64,000 nucleotides of DNA from an uncultured Kordiimonas sp. Its GTDB lineage: Bacteria; Pseudomonadota; Alphaproteobacteria; Sphingomonadales; Kordiimonadaceae. The stretch is taken from positions 124,001 through 188,000 of the forward strand of contig CANNDZ010000001.1 in NCBI GenBank assembly GCA_947503575.1, in the 5' to 3' direction. A program made the position numbers and the translations under genes. Below, one piece after another: positions 9,030 through 17,583 of this stretch. How positions within the stretch are numbered: position 1 is the stretch's first letter; each line of letters begins with the position of its first letter. The notes below the pieces were generated by a model. It saw nothing but the letters and a program-made list of their open reading frames with translations, did no database searches and was not told where the DNA came from.

Positions 9030-9698
9030 TTATGCCGCGTCGCGCCAATGCGGCGGGTAAGCATCATCGAAACCGGGCAAGGCCTCAATCCGTTTCATCC
9101 AGGCTGCTAGTGTGGGGTAATCGGCGTCAAAGTCCGGCAGATTGGGCTTAATACCGGGCACGGAGAGCGTGGGCCCCACGCGGCGGAACATCGCGAGCGC
9201 AGGGTACAGCGTAACATCAACGGCTGACGGCGCATCACCCGCCATATAATCACGGTCAGCAAGCCAGCCACTTGCCGTCTTTATCTCAGCGCCAATGCTG
9301 GCGAAATGCTCATTGATTTCAGCCTCTTTGCCTTCAAAGGTTTGAGTGAAGAGCGGCCTGAAAGCCCCCACAAACGCTGTGCCCAAGTAATTTTCAACCT
9401 CCATAAGCCGCTGCCAAATACGCGCAGCGTCTGCTGGGCTTTCACCAAAGAGGGAAGTCTCCGGGTATGCGCGGTCCAGATACGCCAAAATGGCGATAGA
9501 CTCATAAACTGTGATCTCACCATCCACCAGTACAGGGACTTTGCCCCGGGGGTTGAGAGCCAAAAACTCCGGCTTTTTGGTGTCACCTTCGCTGCCGTTC
9601 AATAACTTGGCATCATACTCAAGACCCTTCAAGCCCATGGCGAGCATGACGCGCCAGGCAAAAGGGCTGCCGGAAACAAAATACAGGGTGCGTGACAT
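9030..9698 (-). CDS. Glutathione S-transferase family protein
   Basis: A 222-residue GST. The N-terminal thioredoxin-fold domain starts MSRTLYFVSGSPFAWRVMLA, with Ser10/Ser12 in the position of the active-site residue of bacterial and zeta/tau-like GSTs. GKVPVLVDGEITVYESIAIL carries the cis-Pro and the Glu-Ser glutathione-binding pair. The helical C-terminal domain ends in TLAAWMKRIEALPGF. I chose the ATG at 9698 because aaggagaaccc lies directly before it. It shows little likeness to the other GST in the window (3740-4330) beyond the fold. Substrate unknown. Confidence 0.88.
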   Translation of the reverse strand: MSRTLYFVSGSPFAWRVMLAMGLKGLEYDAKLLNGSEGDTKKPEFLALNPRGKVPVLVDGEITVYESIAILAYLDRAYPETSLFGESPADAARIWQRLMEVENYLGTAFVGAFRPLFTQTFEGKEAEINEHFASIGAEIKTASGWLADRDYMAGDAPSAVDVTLYPALAMFRRVGPTLSVPGIKPNLPDFDADYPTLAAWMKRIEALPGFDDAYPPHWRDAA

Positions 9699-9735
9699 TG
9701 GGTTCTCCTTCACTCGCTGACATCACTGCCTATCG

Positions 9736-9788
9736 ATATTGGGCTGGAGGAGATATTTGAAACCACGCATTTTTGCATGGCCCAATAT
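9736..9788. repeat. 9-bp inverted repeat in the GST upstream region
   Basis: ATATTGGGC (9736-9744) and GCCCAATAT (9780-9788) are perfect inverted copies 35 bp apart; a partial extension continues as GGGCTGG and CCAGCCC further out. They lie 38 bp upstream of the GST start at 9698 on its strand, where an operator or a leader hairpin could act. Otherwise 9699-9940 shows no gene. Confidence 0.4.
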
Positions 9789-9940
9789 TCAAATCTGGAC
9801 CAGCCCGTGATCAGAACGCTAAACGCGGATTTTTAATCCCGGCAAGATCCCTAAGCATTTTGTGTAGCAGAATATGAAAACGAACAGCGATGCCGGAACA
9901 CTAACGTACAAGTACAGTCAGACCAATTTCCACCCCTACC

Positions 9941-10102
9941 TCATTGTGGGAAATTGACGATGTATAATACCACCAGCAAGAGTGTAAGAAATACCAGCAG
10001 GCCAACGATCAACCGCGACCGATTTTTGCCTGGCTGTTCATCGTCCGATCCAGACTGCAACCAAGCTGATAGCGTCTCAATGATAATCTCAATCATGCCC
10101 AT
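9941..10102 (-). CDS. Small single-pass membrane protein coupled to the exported ureohydrolase
   Basis: A 53-codon frame (MGMIEIIIETLSAWLQ at its start) that begins inside the last codons of the upstream ureohydrolase gene, in another frame; an internal ATG at 10096 gives 51 residues. The gene stops at TGA (9943-9941). Residues about 31-49 (RLIVGLLVFLTLLLVVLYIV) form one strong transmembrane helix, preceded by a charged, polar stretch (SDDEQPGKNRSR). The start-inside-stop arrangement implies translational coupling to the ureohydrolase. No family recognised. The N-terminus is probably cytoplasmic by the positive-inside rule. The coupling and clean TM segment support a real gene, but conservation has not been tested. 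Confidence 0.6.
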   Translation of the reverse strand: MGMIEIIIETLSAWLQSGSDDEQPGKNRSRLIVGLLVFLTLLLVVLYIVNFPQ

Positions 10103-11516
10103 GGTCGATGGTCAGCGGGCTCAGGTAATGCGGTTCTGTGATGCCGCGCTTGCGCATGGCGATGCCGGTTAGGCATTCCCGCAACACCCGATCTGCATTT
10201 TGGGCTGTTGTATACCCCGGGTCCACCAGCGGGTTTACTTCCACCAGTTCAAAGCCAACGATGTTTTTTTCTGCGCACAGCCGCCGCACAATCGGGAACA
10301 CTTCGCGCGTGGTCAGGCCGCCCGGTTCCGGCGTGCCTGTGCCGGGCGCATAGGCCGGATCGAGCACATCAATATCGAACGAAATGAAAATATACTCCGG
10401 GCCCTCGAGCACTTCTTTCATCACGCGCTTCATCACCTGGTCCCAACCGTCTTTCTCAATCTCGGCCATGGTGTGGTACCTCAGGCCGTGTTCGCGCATC
10501 CATTCAAACCCTGATTTACCGGGCCAATAGCCGCGCAACCCGACCTGAATGAAATTGGGGCCGGGCACCAGGTCTTCCTGAAAGAGCCTGTGCACAGGTT
10601 GCCCGTGCGACAGCAGGTGGCTTTGGCCGCGCCCGGCGTCATAGTGGGCATCAAAATGCACAACGCCCACTTTGCCTTTGCCAAACACATCCACCACACC
10701 CGCCACGTCAGGGTACATCAGCGAATGATCACCACCCACAATCATCGGGATAGCGCCCGCCGTTGCCACCTCGCGCACCATTTTGCGGATATGCCGGATG
10801 CTGCGCTCCAGGCTCAGGCCGTCAACGGCAATATCGCCGTAATCAACAATGGTCAGTTCATTATTGGGTGAAATCATGGTGTGCATATGCGGCGGCTGCA
10901 CCGGGCTGTTGCCCTTGTACACATTGCCGGTGCGTACGGCACGCGGGCCGTACCCCGCACCCCGATACCCGGTGCCCGTATCCAGCGGCACACCCATGAT
11001 GGCGACTTCCACTTCGCCCGCCACCAAGTCCTGCGGCGTAATGGCGATCGGCATGTTCAGAAATGTAGGAATGCCTAGTTTTGGCCCAGACCCGAAATAG
11101 CGATTTATGTTGATGGGGCCAGGGTCGCGCGGCGTGTCAAATTCAGCGGGGCGCGGCAAGCGCCAGCGATTGAAGCCGCCCGCTTCTGTATTAAGTGGAA
11201 TGACGGCCATATCGGTTTCAGGGTTAAATTTCGACAGGTCACGCACCCGCATCATAGCCCGCACGTAAGCGGCGATACCTTGCGGGGTTTTATTCGCCAG
11301 TCGCGCAAACAGGATGTCATGGCGTTCTGCAAACGATAGAGCGTCTTCCCCCAACAGAAAGGTTAGTTCGTCTTCGGTCAGTTCTTCCAATTTGGCGGAC
11401 AGAGCTTCTGGCACTTCGGCAGGTTCAAATTTCCCTCCCGCATCCTGTGACAGTAAGCCTTGCGTGCCCACTAGCATCGCGACAATCAGCGCACTTGCCT
11501 GAATGACCCTTTTCAT
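10089..11516 (-). CDS. Exported agmatinase/arginase-family ureohydrolase
   Basis: A 475-residue ureohydrolase with an N-terminal signal peptide (MKRVIQASALIVAMLVGTQG), unlike the usual cytosolic enzymes of about 300 residues. About 130 residues of helical and linker sequence (ALSAKLEELTEDELTFLLG onward) separate the signal from the catalytic domain. The manganese-site motifs are intact: GGDHSLMYP, DAHYDAG, and SFDIDVLDPAYAPGTGTPEP. Family members hydrolyse agmatine, arginine, formiminoglutamate, guanidinobutyrate or related guanidino compounds to urea or formamide plus an amine; which one applies here is unknown. I chose the ATG at 11516, with ggggga just upstream; a much longer upstream frame would overlap the GNAT gene and lacks sense. 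It lies 91 bp after the GNAT gene and is coupled to the 53-residue membrane protein. Confidence 0.9.
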   Translation of the reverse strand: MKRVIQASALIVAMLVGTQGLLSQDAGGKFEPAEVPEALSAKLEELTEDELTFLLGEDALSFAERHDILFARLANKTPQGIAAYVRAMMRVRDLSKFNPETDMAVIPLNTEAGGFNRWRLPRPAEFDTPRDPGPININRYFGSGPKLGIPTFLNMPIAITPQDLVAGEVEVAIMGVPLDTGTGYRGAGYGPRAVRTGNVYKGNSPVQPPHMHTMISPNNELTIVDYGDIAVDGLSLERSIRHIRKMVREVATAGAIPMIVGGDHSLMYPDVAGVVDVFGKGKVGVVHFDAHYDAGRGQSHLLSHGQPVHRLFQEDLVPGPNFIQVGLRGYWPGKSGFEWMREHGLRYHTMAEIEKDGWDQVMKRVMKEVLEGPEYIFISFDIDVLDPAYAPGTGTPEPGGLTTREVFPIVRRLCAEKNIVGFELVEVNPLVDPGYTTAQNADRVLRECLTGIAMRKRGITEPHYLSPLTIDHGHD

Positions 11517-11607
11517 AAATCCCCCTACCGGCTTCAATTTTTCTCGGACATAACTGTAACAGGGGATGGCAGTAAGCGCAAAAGAGCGAGAGAGAAAAAG
11601 GGCGTGA

Positions 11608-12057
11608 CTAGAGGTCCAGCCACATTTCAACCAGGTCAATGCCGGGCGCGTTGCCGTCTTTTTCCCGCCGTGTCTCGACAAATCCAAAGGGTAGAAAGAA
11701 GGTTGCTGTTTGTGGGCTGGTGACAACGCGAATACGGTCAGCATCACCTCGCGCTTTCACAGCATCGATGCGCGCCTGAAACAGCTTTTTGCCCAAACCA
11801 CGACCCTTGTAGTCCGGATGCACCATACCCCAACTGGTGTGCGCGACCCGGGTTTCCGGCAGCGGGATATACCCACCGCAACCGACAATGCGCCCTGCGT
11901 CTTCCAGCACCAGATACGTGCCCGGTGGGTCGTCCAGAAACACTTCAAAAGCTGCGCGCTCGATGGACGCAAAATAGTCAGGGATGTTGGCATCCAGCAC
12001 TGCCAGACACCCGTCCCGGTCTTTGAGACCATACTCTCTGGTTATAACGTCACCCAT
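11608..12057 (-). CDS. GNAT family N-acetyltransferase
   Basis: A 149-residue acetyltransferase of the GNAT fold. Motif A is visible as WGMVHPDYKGRGLGKKLFQARIDA, with the acetyl-CoA loop GRGLGKK; the end of the fold is TATFFLPFGFVETRREKDG. The acceptor substrate is not predictable. Its ATG lies 3 bp after the rlmN stop (TAGAAGATG), so it is translated from the rlmN transcript. The exported ureohydrolase gene follows 91 bp downstream. Confidence 0.88.
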   Translation of the reverse strand: MGDVITREYGLKDRDGCLAVLDANIPDYFASIERAAFEVFLDDPPGTYLVLEDAGRIVGCGGYIPLPETRVAHTSWGMVHPDYKGRGLGKKLFQARIDAVKARGDADRIRVVTSPQTATFFLPFGFVETRREKDGNAPGIDLVEMWLDL

Positions 12058-12060
12058 CTT

Positions 12061-13302
12061 CTAGGTAAGGCCTGTTGACGTGTGATGCGGTGCGCCTTGA
12101 TGGGATGCATCTGATTGGTTTGCAGCAGCAACGGCGGCGGCTTCGCGCGCCAGCTCGGCTTTTGATTTCTTCTCGGATGCAGACTTTAGCTGGCCACATG
12201 CTGCCATGATATCCCGCCCGCGCGGTGTGCGGATGGGGGCAGAAATCCCGCCTTCATAGACAATATCGGAAAAGCGTTGAATCTGATCCCATTCACTGCA
12301 CTCATAGTCCGTACCGGGCCATGGGTTGAACGGAATAAGGTTAACCTTCGCAGGCAATTTATATTTGCGGATCATGCGCACCAGATCGCGAGCATCCTGA
12401 TCGCTGTCATTCACACCCTTGAGCATGGCATATTCAAACGTGATACGCCGGGCATTGTGCGCCCCGGGATAGTTGGCGCAAGCGGCCAAAACCTGGTCCA
12501 CACTGTATTTTTTGTTGATCGGCATAATGTCTGTACGCACATCATCATTTACTGCATGCAGTGAGACAGCCAGATTAACACCAATTTCGCGGCCACACCG
12601 TTCCATGTGCGGCACAACACCCGATGTGGACAGCGTGATACGACGTCTTGAAAGCTGAATGCCTTCTTCATCCATCACAATTTCAAGTGCTTTTTTGACA
12701 TTGTCGAAATTGTAAAGAGGTTCGCCCATGCCCATCATCACGATGTTGGTGACGCGGCGGCCTTCGGTTGGGTTTTCCCATTCGCCCAAATCGTCGCGGG
12801 CGATCATCAGTTGGGCAACAATTTCTGCTGCTGTCAGGTTGCGCACCAGCTTCATGGTGCCCGTATGGCAAAACTTACAGTTCAGCGTACAGCCCACCTG
12901 GCTTGAAATGCACAGCGTGCCGCGATCCTCTTCCGGGATATAGACGGTTTCTGCTTCGTTGCCGTCCGCGAATCGGATCAGGTATTTGCGAGTGCCATCA
13001 TTGGAATATTGCGCTTCAACAATTTCTGGGCGTTTGATGATGAAATGATCCGCCAGCTTGGCGCGCACATCCTTCGAGACGTTCAGCATGTCATCAAAGC
13101 TGCTGACCCCGCGGTGGTAGACCCAGTGCCATACCTGGCTGGTGCGCATACGAACCTGACGCTCGGGCACACCGATGGCGGCAATCGCGTCCTTTAATTC
13201 AGCGCGGTCAAGACCCAGGATATTTTGCTTGCCATCAAGGCTGTCGTCAGGGGTCGCACGAGGGGAGACAACCACCGGGTTGCCGGACGGGGTAACTTGC
13301 AT
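12061..13302 (-). CDS. rlmN: Dual-specificity 23S rRNA/tRNA adenine C2 methyltransferase
   Basis: RlmN is a radical-SAM enzyme that methylates C2 of A2503 in 23S rRNA and A37 of some tRNAs. The protein is 413 residues. The CxxxCxxC cluster is Cys138, Cys142 and Cys145 in [14 protein letters not shown], and [13 protein letters not shown] is the SAM-binding GEP motif. The C-terminal Cys in DIMAACGQL is the methyl-carrying cysteine. A basic, Ala-rich tail of about 35 residues follows. The ATG has aaggtgaaaa in front. The GNAT gene is coupled downstream. An IalB-family gene lies a few kilobases upstream, a neighbourhood often seen in Alphaproteobacteria. Confidence 0.96.
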   Translation of the reverse strand: MQVTPSGNPVVVSPRATPDDSLDGKQNILGLDRAELKDAIAAIGVPERQVRMRTSQVWHWVYHRGVSSFDDMLNVSKDVRAKLADHFIIKRPEIVEAQYSNDGTRKYLIRFADGNEAETVYIPEEDRGTLCISSQVGCTLNCKFCHTGTMKLVRNLTAAEIVAQLMIARDDLGEWENPTEGRRVTNIVMMGMGEPLYNFDNVKKALEIVMDEEGIQLSRRRITLSTSGVVPHMERCGREIGVNLAVSLHAVNDDVRTDIMPINKKYSVDQVLAACANYPGAHNARRITFEYAMLKGVNDSDQDARDLVRMIRKYKLPAKVNLIPFNPWPGTDYECSEWDQIQRFSDIVYEGGISAPIRTPRGRDIMAACGQLKSASEKKSKAELAREAAAVAAANQSDASHQGAPHHTSTGLT

Positions 13303-13361
13303 TTTTTCACCTTGCCTTTTGCATGCCCTCTTGAGGTTGGGCTGTGCGCCAGGTCATTTCA

Positions 13362-13407
13362 TGGCCCCTCCGCGTTCCACGGAGCCGGGCGGTTATTGAT
13401 GGGGCCA
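13362..13407. repeat. Nested inverted repeats between acyltransferase and rlmN
   Basis: TGGCCCC (13362-13368) and GGGGCCA (13401-13407) enclose CTCCG (13368-13372) and CGGAG (13380-13384). On the minus strand this lies after the acyltransferase stop and 60 bp before rlmN. There is no U-run, so it is either a weak terminator or a structured rlmN leader. The rest of 13303-13455 shows no gene. Confidence 0.4.
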
Positions 13408-13455
13408 GTCTCTAAGCATGCAGGCGCTGTGAGTCAACACTTTCCGCCCGCTGTG

Positions 13456-14637
13456 CTAGTCCGCTGCCAGGGGTTTGGGCAACATAGCATCGGGGTTTTG
13501 CTTTACCCACACGCCAAACAATGGCCGCAGGAAGCCGATGCGTCGAATGACAAATTCATACAGTAAAATGCAGCCTGCAAACGTGCCAATCAGGACTATG
13601 GGAAACTCCAGCCACACCGACAGGCCCAACCCGCCCGCCGCAACACCCATGACAACAATCAGGCTTTGATGCAGAATATAGTAAGGGAAAATCGCGGTGG
13701 TCAGATATTGCAAGCGTGCGCTTGGATGGTTCAGGTAAGCCTGCGCGGCACCCAGCAGGGTTGCGATCACCGCCCATGCATACAGTGGCCTGAGCGCCCG
13801 CGCCGCCGCCAGCAACGCTGGTTGCTGCGCAACCCACTCCCAGTTGAACCACAACAGGGAAAGCACAATGGCAAGCCCCGCAACCATCACAGCGCCCCGC
13901 CGCCAGATTTGGCCAAGCAGCCGCCAAAAGGTCTCGTTTTTGGCAATCAACATCCCGATCAGGAAATAGCTGCCATAACGGGCATGCGCGCCCCAGTCGT
14001 TTACCAGATCATGGGTTTCACGGGGAAACGCCGTATCGGTTGTAAAACGATACAGGATGAACATCAGGCCGGGTACCAGCATAACACCCCAACCGCGCAT
14101 CAGCTTTTCAAAGGCTGCACCCTCCGTCCAGCCCGACAAAACCCGGATTGCGGGCATCAGCGGGATCGCAACGAGCGAGTAGGCAAGCAAATACACCACA
14201 TACCAAAGATGGTTCCAGGTCGGCACCGTCACCGAAAAAGCATCCTCCCCGGCGAGGTAGCGAGCCCAAAACGCCAGATAGCCCGGTTCAATTTCACCCT
14301 TGGCAAGCAGTTCAAAATAGGCCTGCGGCGTTACGATCACCAACATGCCGAAAACAAGCGGCACAAACAGGCGCACGAAGCGGCGGCCCGCAAACGCCGG
14401 GGCAGAAACGGCCTTATCGACCGCAAACCTGAGCGCCACGCCCGAAATTAAAAACAACAGCGAGAGCCGCCATGGGTTGAGGAGCAGCATCAACGGCTCC
14501 GCCGCCGGGCCGGCATGCGCGCTTTTTACATGCCACCCCCATGTCACGTAAAACATGCCGATATGGTAAAACATCAACAGGCCAAAAGCGATCACCCTCA
14601 GCCAGTCCAGGTCATAGCGCCGTGTATTACCGTCCAT
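13456..14637 (-). CDS. Membrane acyltransferase (acyltransferase-3 / OpgC-like)
   Basis: A 393-residue polytopic membrane protein with about ten hydrophobic segments. It starts MDGNTRRYDLDWLRVIAFGL, and the D-LR-A...YH pattern (FYHIGMFYV) is the acyltransferase-3 hallmark with the catalytic His. VPTWNHLWYVVYLLAYS matches the family's second conserved block (W-LWF). Such proteins O-acylate glycans, for example succinylating periplasmic glucans (OpgC), but the acceptor is unknown here. It is divergent from a membrane LytTR regulator, with three direct repeats between the two, and may be its target. Confidence 0.87.
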   Translation of the reverse strand: MDGNTRRYDLDWLRVIAFGLLMFYHIGMFYVTWGWHVKSAHAGPAAEPLMLLLNPWRLSLLFLISGVALRFAVDKAVSAPAFAGRRFVRLFVPLVFGMLVIVTPQAYFELLAKGEIEPGYLAFWARYLAGEDAFSVTVPTWNHLWYVVYLLAYSLVAIPLMPAIRVLSGWTEGAAFEKLMRGWGVMLVPGLMFILYRFTTDTAFPRETHDLVNDWGAHARYGSYFLIGMLIAKNETFWRLLGQIWRRGAVMVAGLAIVLSLLWFNWEWVAQQPALLAAARALRPLYAWAVIATLLGAAQAYLNHPSARLQYLTTAIFPYYILHQSLIVVMGVAAGGLGLSVWLEFPIVLIGTFAGCILLYEFVIRRIGFLRPLFGVWVKQNPDAMLPKPLAAD

Positions 14638-14732
14638 GTTTGTCAGGTCCTTTTTCAGTGCCGTTTTGTGCGTGCAATGGAATGTGATGCACGCGTCTAA
14701 AACTGCACGCGTAATGGGGTAAAAGGGATGTG

Positions 14733-14799
14733 GCTGGGACAGGCGGTTGCCCTAAATTCTAGCTGAGGGATAAGCGGTAAATAGCTGGGATAGGCGGTA
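14733..14799. promoter_or_regulatory. Three direct repeats between acyltransferase and LytTR regulator
   Basis: GCTGGGACAGGCGGTT (14733-14748), GCTGAGGGATAAGCGGTA (14762-14779) and GCTGGGATAGGCGGTA (14784-14799) are imperfect direct repeats, with the GCGGT(A/T) cores 31 and 20 bp apart. LytTR proteins bind tandem direct repeats about two helical turns apart. I infer autoregulation and perhaps control of the divergent acyltransferase. Confidence 0.55.
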
Positions 14800-14854
14800 T
14801 CACACTGTTTTGTTTATTCTTTTCAGCATGAACGGGCTGGCCTATGGTGAGTCT

Positions 14855-15682
14855 ATGGAAGAATGGCTGACCACATACAAACAGGCGCTGCGCACACGAT
14901 GCACGGACCCGATCCTGCTAGTGATCGCCGTGATCACTCTGATTATTGGTATCGTGAATGTGCAAACATCGGTCAAGGATGCCGCAGATTTAGGCCAGCA
15001 GGTTTCTGCCCTGCAGGAAGCCATCGGTGAATTCACCAGCGTCGCTGTTCTCATACTTTTGCTGGTGCCGGTTTTTGCGTTTTTTGACAGCTTTCCGCTA
15101 ACCCGGACCACTTGGAAACGCAGGCTGCTGCCGTACCTCATCTTCAGTGTTGTTTTTTCCGCAGTCCATATATTTTTAATGGTCATGATCCGCGAAGTGT
15201 TGTGGCCGCCCCTTCTTGGTGGCGACTATCAGTTTTTCACCACCGGGTTTGCGGAAGCTCTGTATGAATACCGCAAGGATGCGGTCACCTTCGGTCTTCA
15301 CCTGATGGTTTGGGAATTGCAGCGCCAGGTCCTGCAGGCCAAGGCCTCAGCAACAGCTACCGCAGAGCCGATCACGCTTAAAAGCGGGGCAACCACCATT
15401 ATGTTGCAACCATCGGAGTTTCTGTATGCCAAAAGCGCCGGGAACTATGCGGAGGTGACCTCCAGCGCGGGCACACAGCTGGCGCGCATAACACTCAGCG
15501 AACTTGCAGGCCTGTTGCAAAAAAAAGGTTGCGATGCGGTGCGCATTCACCGGTCTGTTATCGTTAACCGCAGTGCTATTATGGAAACGGCGCCCATCGC
15601 CGGGGGAGATGTCACTGTAAAACTACGCAGCGGTGAAACGCTGAGGGCAAGCAGGCGCTACAAGAACGCTATAGAGCTTTAG
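14855..15682 (+). CDS. Membrane-anchored LytTR DNA-binding regulator
   Basis: A regulator of 275 residues from the ATG at 14855 (MEEWLTTYKQ, ggtgag just upstream); ATG 14828 or TTG 14810 would add 9 or 15 residues. The N-terminal half has four hydrophobic segments (for example DPILLVIAVITLIIGIVNV). The C-terminal LytTR domain (about residues 180-275) shows the family blocks FLYAKSAGNYAEV, RIHRSVIVNRSAI and LRSGETLRASRRYK. Proteins of this layout sense membrane signals without a separate kinase. It is transcribed alone, divergent from the acyltransferase, behind three direct repeats that are probably its own binding sites. Confidence 0.85.
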   Translation: MEEWLTTYKQALRTRCTDPILLVIAVITLIIGIVNVQTSVKDAADLGQQVSALQEAIGEFTSVAVLILLLVPVFAFFDSFPLTRTTWKRRLLPYLIFSVVFSAVHIFLMVMIREVLWPPLLGGDYQFFTTGFAEALYEYRKDAVTFGLHLMVWELQRQVLQAKASATATAEPITLKSGATTIMLQPSEFLYAKSAGNYAEVTSSAGTQLARITLSELAGLLQKKGCDAVRIHRSVIVNRSAIMETAPIAGGDVTVKLRSGETLRASRRYKNAIEL

Positions 15683-15729
15683 GGCGCTTCGGGCGGTCAT
15701 GGCCCGATGACCCTATCGCGGTGCGCTCA

Positions 15730-16758
15730 TTATTCGTCCAGATATTGACGGGCCAACGCAGGGTCACCGAATGGTTCAGGATCTGCGATAATCTCGTTCA
15801 GTACATCTTGCGTCAAATGGGGGTAGATGATGCCATTTAAGCTAGACATCACCGCCGCTGGGCTGCGGAGTGTACGACGAATGCTGCGCGCCCTTTGGGC
15901 TGGCTTGGGATGCCTGCTGCCATGATACCAAACAGCGTTTGCTTGAGGGTTTAAGGTCTGCACCTCAATATATTCGGCAAAACCGAGCGCCAGATCCTCA
16001 CGGCCAATCAAGTAAAAAATATAAACGACAAATTCATCTGCCCGCTTGTCACTATCCGCCTCAGGAACACCCCAAAATCCGAGCATGGAGTGACCGAACT
16101 CATGGAAAAAATCGCCGTATAAACCAGCAAGTTGTTCATCCCGCATCAGCGGAAAAGCCAATTCAGAACACATCCTGATAGAGCCTTTTTTTGCGGGTAA
16201 AAAAAGAACATCATCGGCACAGGAATTAACAAAGATATCAAAGTCCGGGTATATAAAGACGCCGTCCAGGGCATCATACAGCATGGCATATACTGCCCTG
16301 GTGTTATTTGTGGTTTCTTCGTCTAACTGCCATTTCCGATATGTTATGAAGCGCGCCGTTTTGTTTGTTACCGCAGCATGGGTGTTGTCGATTACCACAG
16401 AATACAACCCATCCTGCGGCACCACATAGTCAAACTGAATCAGGTTTCTCTGTTTGACGGACCCGAAACATACAGCGGAATTACCAGCTAGATAGTCTTC
16501 CACCTGATCAGCGGGGCAAACCATTACGGTCAAATCGGTGAAGCGGCCACTTTGTATCTCAACATAGACCTCAAGCGTATCGTTCAAGCCAAGTTGGATT
16601 TGGTACTGCCTGTATTGGTTGGGGCCCACCTCTATCTGTTTGTTATGGTAGGCAAACCGTTGCTGATCACTGACGAGTACATCGGCATGCCCAGCGGACA
16701 AAAAAGACAGTCCAAAGGTGGCCGCCAAAGCAAAGAAAAAGGGTTGAAGCTTAATCAC
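15730..16758 (-). CDS. DUF4344 domain exported metallopeptidase
   Basis: A 342-residue protein with a signal peptide (LQPFFFALAATFGLSFLSAG, cleavage near AHADV). Residues about 28-140 are beta-rich, like a small carbohydrate-binding or PPC-type domain (DGLYSVVIDN). The second half carries the zincin motif HEFGH (219-223), followed by EADSDKRADEF, where Asp236 or Asp241 may be the third zinc ligand, as in DUF4344 peptidases. The start is GTG, chosen for the ggga of a gggagatgtttaa site. It is the last gene of an IalB / 46-residue membrane protein / DUF4344 operon, so a periplasmic protease acting with these partners is plausible. Substrate unknown. Confidence 0.82.
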   Translation of the reverse strand: MIKLQPFFFALAATFGLSFLSAGHADVLVSDQQRFAYHNKQIEVGPNQYRQYQIQLGLNDTLEVYVEIQSGRFTDLTVMVCPADQVEDYLAGNSAVCFGSVKQRNLIQFDYVVPQDGLYSVVIDNTHAAVTNKTARFITYRKWQLDEETTNNTRAVYAMLYDALDGVFIYPDFDIFVNSCADDVLFLPAKKGSIRMCSELAFPLMRDEQLAGLYGDFFHEFGHSMLGFWGVPEADSDKRADEFVVYIFYLIGREDLALGFAEYIEVQTLNPQANAVWYHGSRHPKPAQRARSIRRTLRSPAAVMSSLNGIIYPHLTQDVLNEIIADPEPFGDPALARQYLDE

Positions 16759-16787
16759 TTAAACATCTCCCACGCAGACCGCTAGCA

Positions 16788-16928
16788 TCACTGCATTTGT
16801 GCAAACTGTTTACCTTGTTCAAACCCGATGGAAAACATCACCATCAAAAACGCAACGATCAAAAGCGCGCGCCACCACGCGCCGGTGGGGCCGTTAAATT
16901 CACTTACGATATATGTCCACAGAACCAT
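16788..16928 (-). CDS. 46-residue single-pass membrane protein
   Basis: A short frame that begins MVLWTYIVSEFNGPTGAWWR and has one transmembrane helix (about residues 21-36, ALLIVAFLMVMFSIGF), then EQGKQFAQMQ. The start ATG is 15 bp after the stop of the IalB-family gene, with aggattcccagg before it. The stop is 29 bp before the DUF4344 peptidase start. Tight spacing between two exported-protein genes supports a real gene. No family is recognised. It could be a small regulator or anchor for one of the neighbours; this is inference from position only. Confidence 0.55.
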   Translation of the reverse strand: MVLWTYIVSEFNGPTGAWWRALLIVAFLMVMFSIGFEQGKQFAQMQ

Positions 16929-16943
16929 CCTGGGAATCCTACC

Positions 16944-17486
16944 TTACCTACACGCCGCCGTAATGGCGTTATAGGCGGCGGTGAAGCCCGAGAGGGAATA
17001 ACTGTCTGTAGTGTTGGTGCCGCGCTGGCTGGTGGCATTCACCACCAACCGGTTGCCGCGCCGCATGGCGGCAATAACTTTTGCATCATCCGCCGGATCG
17101 TAAGCCCACGCGCCTGACCCTTCGGTGAAAAACTCAAACCGGCTGCGTCCGTCCACACGCAACACCGCATCCTGTCCTTGCCGGATCGGGTAACCGACCA
17201 CCACATTCACTTCGCCTGTTACGCCGTATTCAGGCCGGTGCGATACCATAATATATATGTCGCCGCGGCGCGCGCCTGCTCGGCTGGCTTGGCTCGATTT
17301 CGGGCTGGAAATCATGTGGCAGGTTTTCTGCCCGTTCGGGTAGCTGTACACAAAGGCATCCCAATCACGGTAGGCCCCTAAATGGCGGCGTTTTTCGCTT
17401 TGGGCATGAACAGCGCCGCTGGCCAGACCGATTGTCGTCAAAACCGTTGTAGTCAGGAAAATAACTGATAACAAAGCCGCTTTCAT
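16944..17486 (-). CDS. Invasion-associated locus B (IalB) family protein
   Basis: A 180-residue exported protein with signal peptide MKAALLSVIFLTTTVLTTIG, probably cleaved after AVHAQ. The mature part has the IalB pattern: GAYRDWDAFVYS, TCHMISSPKSSQASRAGARR, VNVVVGYPIRQGQDAVLRV, FEFFTEGSGAWAYDP and a final SLSGFTAAYNAITAACR with the paired cysteines (about positions 56 and 179) that probably form a disulfide. In Bartonella the family is linked to erythrocyte invasion, but it is widespread in environmental Alphaproteobacteria, where its role is unknown. It heads the operon with the 46-residue membrane protein and the DUF4344 peptidase. Confidence 0.88.
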   Translation of the reverse strand: MKAALLSVIFLTTTVLTTIGLASGAVHAQSEKRRHLGAYRDWDAFVYSYPNGQKTCHMISSPKSSQASRAGARRGDIYIMVSHRPEYGVTGEVNVVVGYPIRQGQDAVLRVDGRSRFEFFTEGSGAWAYDPADDAKVIAAMRRGNRLVVNATSQRGTNTTDSYSLSGFTAAYNAITAACR

Positions 17487-17583
17487 TGCTGATCTTATCC
17501 TTTTTTGCGCTGATGCGTGTTTATGGTTTCATTTAATCGTCAATGCGATGCCAGAGCAAGGGCAAGAGTGCAAGCCCAAGGGT

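Noticed and set aside
11517-11747. N-terminal extension of the exported ureohydrolase
   Set aside because: It would overlap the GNAT gene, is not conserved-looking, and destroys the clear signal peptide.
13666-14451. 261-codon plus-strand frame over the acyltransferase
   Set aside because: Antisense to a well-supported membrane protein; His/Arg/Gln-rich composition typical of a shadow frame.
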